The notes under the pieces were generated by a model. The model made no database searches. It worked only from the letters and a program-made list of their open reading frames with translations, and had not been told where the DNA came from. DNA of 64,000 bases from Symsagittifera roscoffensis (lineage: Eukaryota > Xenacoelomorpha > Acoela > Convolutidae), in the NCBI RefSeq assembly GCF_963678635.1, contig NC_087063.1, positions 73,121,617-73,185,616 on the forward strand, read 5' to 3'. Shown piece after piece: positions 58,746 to 64,000 of this stretch (the stretch's first letter is position 1; the number at the start of each line of letters is the position of its first letter). Position numbers and translations under genes: made by a program.

Positions 58746-60485
58746 CTATAGAATTTTATCTTTATTGGCATGAAATAGACAGTCTTTCACACTATCTTTC
58801 TTCAAGTTTTGTGTCTCCTCATAGTCGGTCCTCATCGTCAAAGCGTAACCAACCTTCCTTCCACGCTGGATTGAAACCATGGTGTCCAGTGTGTTCAATA
58901 ACACACTGACACACAGTCCGTTTCGCGTTACCGGGAAGCTCCGGCCTAAAATCACCGAACTCTGACTATTTGGATTCGGTACTAAACAAACCTGTTTACT
59001 ATCGTTTAAAGAATTTAAATTTCTCATTCTATAAATTGCCACCACAGCTTGTCCTGGCTGTAGCTTCACTTTTCTATCTAAAAAAATTTGTACCTTGTTT
59101 TCGTCTGTTATTATCCTATTAATTAGTTTCTTAACATACTTCCGGTCCGGGTTTCTAATCCGTATCAGACCGTTGTTTAAGTCAATCATCACGTCCAAAT
59201 TCCTGACGAAATCTCTGCCCAAGATGAATTGGTCAGCGTCGTCCAAATTTTCTACCACCAGGAAGCTCATCCAAAGATCCCGTCCTCCCATGTGGAGAAC
59301 CGTTATTGGTGTTCTTCCGGCTACGTAGATCGCTCCTCGATTGGCGGCGGCCAGTCGAAGATTCGTTGGAATTAGATCTTCCCTCGTGAAGCCCATTCTT
59401 TCCCAAGGTTTTATCGGCATCACACTCACTACCGCTCCTGTGTCCAGAAGCCCTGTGACTCCAATTTTCGTCCCGTTGGTGTCGAGCAGATGTGCATTCA
59501 CATCTGCTTCATACCCAATGTGTACTGCATCTTGTTCCATCATGGCGTCATGGCCTATCCTGCGGACTTTGAGTTCCTCCTCACCCAAATAGATCTGCCC
59601 CATTTGGTCACTAACTGTTGTTACATAAGTCCTAGTGTAGATACTGATTCCATCCACGTTCAGCATCACTTGATACGGCCCATAGACCTCCAGGTAGCGT
59701 CCATGAAGTTTCTTTATGCGAGGGCCACCCGTTGTTAGTAGTGCTCGCACAGCTCTCGATTCAGTGCGTGGCTCCACCTGCCTCAGATAATCTGCATATG
59801 TGTCCAAATGCATCAAAGTGAACTCGGATGGTTCACTCAGATTTCTGATTACCTGATGTCCAGCCACTGAGATTATCGACTGTATCTTGTTTCCTAGTGG
59901 CACCATGCCGAACCTCTGACCAGAGATCACAATAAGTTTCATGCTCAAACTGCTTGGTGCTTTAGTCTCCTCGACCTCCGTTGCTTCGAAGGTATTCAGT
60001 TGCTTCTGTAGTTTCTCATGCTTCAGTTCGAGTTTCACTTTTTGTTCGATCTCTTTCGTCACCAGATCCTGCTGCACTCTATTCAGAGCATCCCTTGCGG
60101 CTGCCCTATAATCAATCTTGTAGTCATCGGCCGCAGTCACTGATTCCGGTTCACGTGTCTCTTCAGTTACCGCTTGCATTTTCTTCGTCGCCAGCTCTTG
60201 AGGTTTGTCTTTTCTGCGTGCCTCCGCTTCACTCAACAGGCGAGCCTTGCTGGCTTTCACTCCTGACAAAGCTTCTTCATGCCTTGGATGCTTGATTTCT
60301 GCCACTGCATCCCAGAATTGCGGACAATCTGATTTAAAATGACCTTCCAAGTTGCAAAAGAAACACCTCGGGCCGAATTTCGCAATTACTCCTCCTATTG
60401 CTTTCATACCTTGTTTGTAAGTTGGGCATGCCGACACATGATGGTCTGTTGAACTGCAATTGGCACAAGAGCGTCTCTTGTCCAT
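58746..60485 (-). CDS. Gag nucleocapsid, linker domain and retropepsin, right copy (579 codons)
   Basis: Two perfect CCHC knuckles at residues 7-20 (C-A-N-C-S-S-T-D-H-H-V-S-A-C) and 41-54 (C-F-F-C-N-L-E-G-H-F-K-S-D-C). Residues 55-175 are charged and helical. Residues about 180-300 contain V-I-S-G-Q-R-F-G-M, V-A-G-H-Q-V-I-R-N-L-S-E-P and L-N-V-D-G-I-S-I-Y, a conserved domain of unknown role. The protease has L-L-D-T-G-A-V-V at 346-353 and F-I-L-G-R-D-F at 420-426. The connector to RT follows (V-C-L-V-P-N-P-N-S-Q-S). A TAG at 58,746-58,748 separates this from RT, which continues in the same frame. Best preserved Gag-protease in the window. Confidence 0.9.
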   Translation of the reverse strand: MDKRRSCANCSSTDHHVSACPTYKQGMKAIGGVIAKFGPRCFFCNLEGHFKSDCPQFWDAVAEIKHPRHEEALSGVKASKARLLSEAEARRKDKPQELATKKMQAVTEETREPESVTAADDYKIDYRAAARDALNRVQQDLVTKEIEQKVKLELKHEKLQKQLNTFEATEVEETKAPSSLSMKLIVISGQRFGMVPLGNKIQSIISVAGHQVIRNLSEPSEFTLMHLDTYADYLRQVEPRTESRAVRALLTTGGPRIKKLHGRYLEVYGPYQVMLNVDGISIYTRTYVTTVSDQMGQIYLGEEELKVRRIGHDAMMEQDAVHIGYEADVNAHLLDTNGTKIGVTGLLDTGAVVSVMPIKPWERMGFTREDLIPTNLRLAAANRGAIYVAGRTPITVLHMGGRDLWMSFLVVENLDDADQFILGRDFVRNLDVMIDLNNGLIRIRNPDRKYVKKLINRIITDENKVQIFLDRKVKLQPGQAVVAIYRMRNLNSLNDSKQVCLVPNPNSQSSVILGRSFPVTRNGLCVSVLLNTLDTMVSIQRGRKVGYALTMRTDYEETQNLKKDSVKDCLFHANKDKIL

Positions 60486-60557
60486 GTCATCCCTCGGTTT
60501 GTACCAGTTGTTCCCTTGGTTTGCTGGCCCATTGTTAAAATTGCCATAATTGTTCTT

Positions 60558-60812
60558 TTAGTAACCAGATCTCGAAGCAGGTTTCAATAAAAGATATTCT
60601 TTTGACTTGAGCCTCAACTCCTCTGGTGTTGGCGCATTGGTTGATAGTGGTGTGTAATGCGTTGCCAGCATTGTCTGAAGTTCATCATTCTTCACACCAT
60701 CGATGAATTTTGAGGCCACTGCCAGGTTCACCCTTCGGTTCGACTCATCCGGTTGGCTGCGTCTTCTCAACATTTCCAAGTCGTCTAGAAACTTGTCTAT
60801 CGTTTCATCCTC
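60558..60812 (-). pseudogene. Gag capsid C-terminal part, right copy
   Basis: Same frame as the pieces on both sides. The 60,813 TGA follows E-K-R-R-Q, and the frame resumes with I-D-K-F-L-D-D-L-E-M-L-R-R-R-S and D-G-V-K-N-D-E-L-Q-T-M-L-A-T-H-Y, ending at a TAA at 60,558 after S-R-S-G-Y. The 60,486-60,557 interval stays open in frame (Asn/Gly-rich) up to the zinc knuckles. Confidence 0.78.
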
Positions 60813-61748
60813 TCATTGCCTCCGTTTCTCGAAGCGCATCATCGCCTGGTGTCCCTGCACCCCTGATCCAAAACGGTTTAACAAGATTTCGAAGATTTTC
60901 TCGGCTGTGTCACGCTGATATTGCTTCTTGGCCATGACACAGTTCAGGGCTGTCCCTTCCAAATTGCTGGTGAGCGCACTGCATTCCTGTCTTTCCGACA
61001 AGTCCTCTTCCTCGAAATGCAGTTTCATTACCTCTATCCAGGTATCAATACAGCCATCAGATTCGTCTTTATAGCATCTTGGTTTCTTAAAGACTCTTCT
61101 GGACTTCTCACTGCGTTCATTGGTTCTGGATAACCTTGTAAGGAATGTCTCCAAAGACCTGTTTAGGGGTTCAAAGGCTGTTGCCATTGCCGTAGCATCC
61201 CTTGTGTGTCCTGCCTGAGTGTCCTCACACCTTGTCAAAGGCTCTGTATTCGGTGCATCCCTGCAATCCGAATCGCCGTGAGTGTTTCCCCCTTGGCCCA
61301 CATGACTCCTCCCTGGGCTCGCATGTCTCATGTTACCGGAATCACTTCTCCCAGTCGCATGTGTGCCCTGCGTTGGTCGTTCGTTAGAGGTCTGTCTGTT
61401 CCCCGATGAACTTGCTCTACTGTTCGGGCCCCATGTTCTATTATCCCTTGTGGCATAGCCTGATGAACTGCCCCTACCTCTAGTGGATTCATATGTCCTC
61501 CTCCTTTGATGGTCATTGAAGTTCACCTTCGGCTCCCTGCTGGGACCTCCCGAGTTCGGTTCCCCATCTTTTGGTCCACTTTTGCTTCCTAGTAGCCCGT
61601 CCAACCTATCCATGATAGCCTGAGTTCGCCTCTCCATCATCGCGTCTATCTTTGTGTCAAGAGTCCCAAGAGACTGCTCTTGCTGAATTCTTAACTTCTC
61701 CATGTCGTCTCTTAAGCGTAACTCTCTCTGTTCCGCTTCTCTTGTCAT
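60813..61748 (-). CDS. Gag matrix-like and capsid part, right copy (311 codons)
   Basis: N-terminal E-A-E-Q-R-E-L-R-L-R-D-D-M-E-K-L is a coiled coil, followed by 120 residues rich in Gly, Ser, Arg and Thr. The capsid-like domain from about residue 200 contains G-C-I-D-T-W-I-E-V-M-K-L-H-F-E-E-E, L-T-S-N-L-E-G-T-A-L-N-C-V-M-A-K-K and K-I-F-E-I-L-L-N-R-F-G-S-G-V-Q-G, matching the left-copy Gag closely. A TGA ends the frame; the same frame continues at 60,812. Confidence 0.82.
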   Translation of the reverse strand: MTREAEQRELRLRDDMEKLRIQQEQSLGTLDTKIDAMMERRTQAIMDRLDGLLGSKSGPKDGEPNSGGPSREPKVNFNDHQRRRTYESTRGRGSSSGYATRDNRTWGPNSRASSSGNRQTSNERPTQGTHATGRSDSGNMRHASPGRSHVGQGGNTHGDSDCRDAPNTEPLTRCEDTQAGHTRDATAMATAFEPLNRSLETFLTRLSRTNERSEKSRRVFKKPRCYKDESDGCIDTWIEVMKLHFEEEDLSERQECSALTSNLEGTALNCVMAKKQYQRDTAEKIFEILLNRFGSGVQGHQAMMRFEKRRQ

Positions 61749-61943
61749 TCACGACAAGTTCTTTGCTATGTGCTCGTCCGTTCTTTCTTTCAAGCGTTTT
61801 TCGCTCCTGCCAACTTCTTGTCTATTGCGGTTTATTTCTTCCCGCAGACTTTCTCTTTCTATGTGAACTGCTCTTTCTAGTTCACTCATTCTTATGGACA
61901 TCTGCTCATTTTGTTCTCCTATACTGCCCACTATGTTGTTCAA
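61749..61943 (-). pseudogene. Gag N-terminal coiled coil, right copy
   Basis: 64 codons of strong coiled-coil character (I-R-M-S-E-L-E-R-A-V-H-I-E-R-E-S-L-R-E-E-I), in frame with the next piece across a TGA at 61,749-61,751. Corresponds to the R-V-E-E-R-A-Q-Q-G segment of the left copy. The upstream link (61,944-62,050) is in frame but has a stop near 61,964. Confidence 0.7.
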
Positions 61944-62050
61944 GGCTTCTTCTAGCGTGTCCCGTTATCCACGAGTGGCGTCACTAGTGGCGGTATAACC
62001 CTGTCGGTCCCAGGTAGCTTCGTGCTGGTCGAGATTCGGGCCTTGACTCT

Positions 62051-62368
62051 CTACCTCGACGTCTTTTCATTATCCACTTCAGGATCCGCCAATGCGTTGC
62101 CTAGCCCATTGTTTCTACTCTCCCCAGTTTTCGGCTCTGAGTTTGTCATAATCGCGAAGCCTCTCGACTGGCCCGGTGTGTTTACCTCTTTGCTTATCGT
62201 TCTCACCACACCAAATTTGTCCATGGTTCCAGTATCTCTTTCGACGTATGCCTCTTTCTCCTGGGTCGAACTATTGAGGCTGACTTTAGACCCAAAGTCC
62301 ACTTGCTCTTCTTCATCGTCCTCCTCCTCCTCCTGGGATTCACCTTCATTTCCTGTGCCCACTCCCAT
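62051..62368 (-). pseudogene. Gag leader region, acidic part, right copy
   Basis: 105 codons starting M-G-V-G-T-G-N-E with a run of acidic residues (E-E-E-E-D-D-E-E-E), then mixed low-complexity sequence. It shares the frame with 62,390-62,878 (separated by a TAA at 62,390-62,392). No homology to the left-copy Gag N-terminus was recognised, so the N-terminal parts have diverged or been exchanged. Confidence 0.5.
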
Positions 62369-62389
62369 GGTGAATGGAAAGATGTTTCC

Positions 62390-62878
62390 TTAGGTGTTCC
62401 TCATTCTTTCTGAGAACGATGAAGACGTTGTTTGTTTCTCAGTCCCGCCTGCCATCATGGTGTTGTCTGTTGGAGATCTTCTAGTTGCCACTATTTCAGT
62501 TGAGATGTCGGACAGTTCCGACATCTCCTCTCGGTCCAATGTCCCGGTGGAAGTGGCAAAATCTTGGCCTTGTTCTACCGGAGTAGATTCACTCGCCAGC
62601 CTTCTGCCTCTCCCTTCCAGTCCATGTACTTCCTGGTTGTCATTCATGGCCTGGTCCGTATTGACCTCCACTTCTAACATTTCTTTTCTCTCTTCTGTGG
62701 TCTTCTGACTCCTCGTTTCAACCATTCTGCCTGAAACCGTCTCCCCTTTGTCGGTCCGGGCTCGTTTGATCCGATCCACAAAAGGGTCGGTCATTGTTTT
62801 TCTTTGCTTTTTAGGTATGAATTTCTTAGAGCTATTACCTCGTTTAGGTATCCTTGACTTGTCTAGACTCATTCTCAA
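62390..62878 (-). CDS. Gag N-terminal leader, basic then acidic (162 codons)
   Basis: Starts M-R-M-S-L-D-K-S-R-I-P-K-R-G at 62,878. Residues 1-55 are strongly basic (K-K-F-I-P-K-K-Q-R-K looks like a nuclear or nucleic-acid-binding signal). The remainder is Glu/Ser/Thr-rich. No domain recognised. First open frame after the leader, hence the likely translation start of the Gag-Pol block. Confidence 0.5.
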   Translation of the reverse strand: MRMSLDKSRIPKRGNSSKKFIPKKQRKTMTDPFVDRIKRARTDKGETVSGRMVETRSQKTTEERKEMLEVEVNTDQAMNDNQEVHGLEGRGRRLASESTPVEQGQDFATSTGTLDREEMSELSDISTEIVATRRSPTDNTMMAGGTEKQTTSSSFSERMRNT

Positions 62879-63655
62879 TTTTTCACTTCTTAATGCCTAT
62901 ACACCCAATTCGATTGCTAGTGAATTTATAGTTTGACTATCAATAATAATGACACAACACAATAAATTTCACAAGATTCTATTAAATAGTGACCACGAAT
63001 CTCTGTATGTTATCAGACTACAGTTTGTATATAATTTATTCACACTAACCGATTATCGTTCGTAAGATTTGAGAACTAGCACAATATGATGTTATCAGTC
63101 AATTTAAAAGATAGTGTACTCACTACCTAATCAAGCACAATTTATGTTGATTTAAAATCAAAAACAAAAAAATATATAATGACAGAATATGAATATTTCT
63201 ATAAAAAAACGTATGTGTATTATACTTTTAGTCGGTCGCAGTACAATAGTCGAACTCGTTTTTTTTTTAGTAAAAGCTTTCCCTGCTTGGTGCTGCACCA
63301 AACAGACAAAACTTTCAAGGCAGTAATTTTCTCAAGTGGGCGTCTATTGCACCCATCGAGTACTGTGTTACCTATCTGCCTTCGGACTGCCCGAGCTAGA
63401 CCTACTAAAATCCTCAGGGCAGTCACTTTTCAAAAAAACGTATTGGGTTTCAATCTACACCAATGTATTACGCTCTTTTTAGTTTAGACTTAGTGTAGCG
63501 AATATCCGAGTTCGGACCTGTTTTGTCTTGGTCTGGTTTTTATAGAAAGACAAGTTACCAGTGCAGTCACTGATTCCTAGCCTGTCTGCTAATAACCTAA
63601 TACCTCTCACTGTAGTCTTTCTTCTGTTTACCTAAGTCCTTTAATAAATAAAAAA
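62879..63655 (-). other. 5' leader of the right giant element; LTR expected but not confirmed
   Basis: No gene. A/T-rich near Gag, more balanced at 63,230-63,620. On the minus strand there is a donor-like CTG|GTAACTTG at about 63,552-63,562 and another AG|GTAACAC near 63,370. A TGACTGC(A/C)CTG-like segment occurs at about 63,420 and 63,570. No repeat of this sequence was found at the 3' end (43,000-44,150). Confidence 0.45.
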
Positions 63656-63960
63656 AATATATCCCTCCGGATTGGCAAAAATAGGACCCTTCCGGATTGG
63701 CAAAAATTTAGACCCCTCCGGATTGGGAACCCTCCGGTTTTGTGAAAACAAGACCCCTCCGGATTGGGACCCCTCCGAATTTGAAAAATTTTGGACCCCT
63801 CCGGATTGGGAGCCCTCTGGTTTTGTAAATGTAGTTTTCCGGAGATTTCCTTCTTTCAACCTATACCCCTCCGGATACGTTCCCCGATGCTATTTTGCTT
63901 TTTCAATTAACTAGGAAGGGTATGTAATGCTATCCTAGACCCTTCCGGATTGAAGTTAAG
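63655..63960 (+). repeat. Irregular tandem repeat based on CCCTCCGGATTGG
   Basis: Ten degenerate copies of (G)ACCC(C)TCCGGATTGG with 10-14 bp variable tails, for example near 63,663, 63,690, 63,713, 63,754, 63,797, 63,866 and 63,940; some read CCGGTTTTG. Continues towards the window edge more weakly. Frames through it give Pro-Glu-Gly-Ser strings and are not genes. The motif ACCCCTCCGGATT also occurs once at 43,029-43,041. Confidence 0.85.
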
Positions 63961-64000
63961 CCTCTTATTTGACAATTCACGCTAACGGTGAAGGGTCTTA

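Larger units (their letters stand above)
44150..63655 (-). mobile_element. Giant Ty3/Gypsy-type retroelement, right copy, with about 10 kb of extra 3' genes
   Basis: Read leftwards: leader, Gag, protease, RT, RNase H, integrase, ORF3 with macro-like domain, 390-bp spacer, ORF4 (coiled coil and SGNH hydrolase), ORF5, ORF6, ORF7. About 19 kb of internal sequence. Order and spacing match the left copy wherever that is preserved, so the downstream genes belong to the element. Gag through the RT palm lies in one reading frame with only isolated stop codons; ORF4 and ORF5 also share a frame. The 5' boundary is placed where the tandem CCCTCCGGATTGG repeat begins and the 3' boundary at the last open frame; neither is confirmed by an LTR. 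Confidence 0.82.

Noticed and set aside
63641-63859. A minus-strand frame with Pro-Glu-Gly-Ser repeats
   Set aside because: It is the translation of the CCCTCCGGATTGG tandem repeat; frames through such repeats stay open by chance.

Overview
The window looks like repeat-rich DNA from an animal, probably an invertebrate. No ordinary host gene is recognisable. Almost everything is mobile-element sequence in various stages of decay. A nematode is possible (T-rich splice acceptors ending TTTAG, small A/T-rich palindromic hairpins), but that is a low-confidence inference.

Layout. (1) 1-13,732: most of an A+T-rich Polinton/Maverick. A retroviral-type integrase, a packaging ATPase and small genes run leftwards. 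A 211-codon gene and a long protein-primed family B DNA polymerase gene run rightwards. The polymerase has an apparent in-frame intron and lies downstream of three E2F-like sites. (2) 14,315-14,830: a non-LTR retrotransposon endonuclease fragment. (3) 14,842 to about 41,260 (+): a heavily broken copy of a very large Ty3/Gypsy-type retroelement whose Gag-protease-RT part has been amplified into three nested tandem arrays. (4) 41,260-44,150: gene-poor A+T-rich DNA with a Penelope-like GIY-YIG relic, a possible hammerhead ribozyme core and hairpins. (5) About 44,150-63,655 (-): a second, better preserved copy of the same kind of giant retroelement, tail-to-tail with the first. (6) 63,655-63,960: an irregular CCCTCCGGATTGG repeat.

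The main observation is the giant retroelement. After a normal Gag, aspartic protease, RT, RNase H and DD35E integrase it carries about 10 kb of further coding sequence in the same order in both copies. This starts with a protein ending in a macro-domain-like fold (TARG1/OARD1 type by pattern). A conserved non-coding spacer with a splice-acceptor-like motif follows. Then comes what looks like a second polyprotein: a coiled coil, an SGNH (GDSL-type) hydrolase with all four catalytic blocks, a protein with a conserved G-x-N-D-H-L motif, and two large unrecognised modules (called ORF6 and ORF7 here). Two diverged copies sharing this arrangement argue that the 3' genes belong to the element. Both copies contain many stops and frameshifts, so neither looks autonomous. 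No LTR pair could be identified by eye.

Names ORF3 to ORF7 are local labels. Function calls rest on motifs read by eye; no database search was possible.
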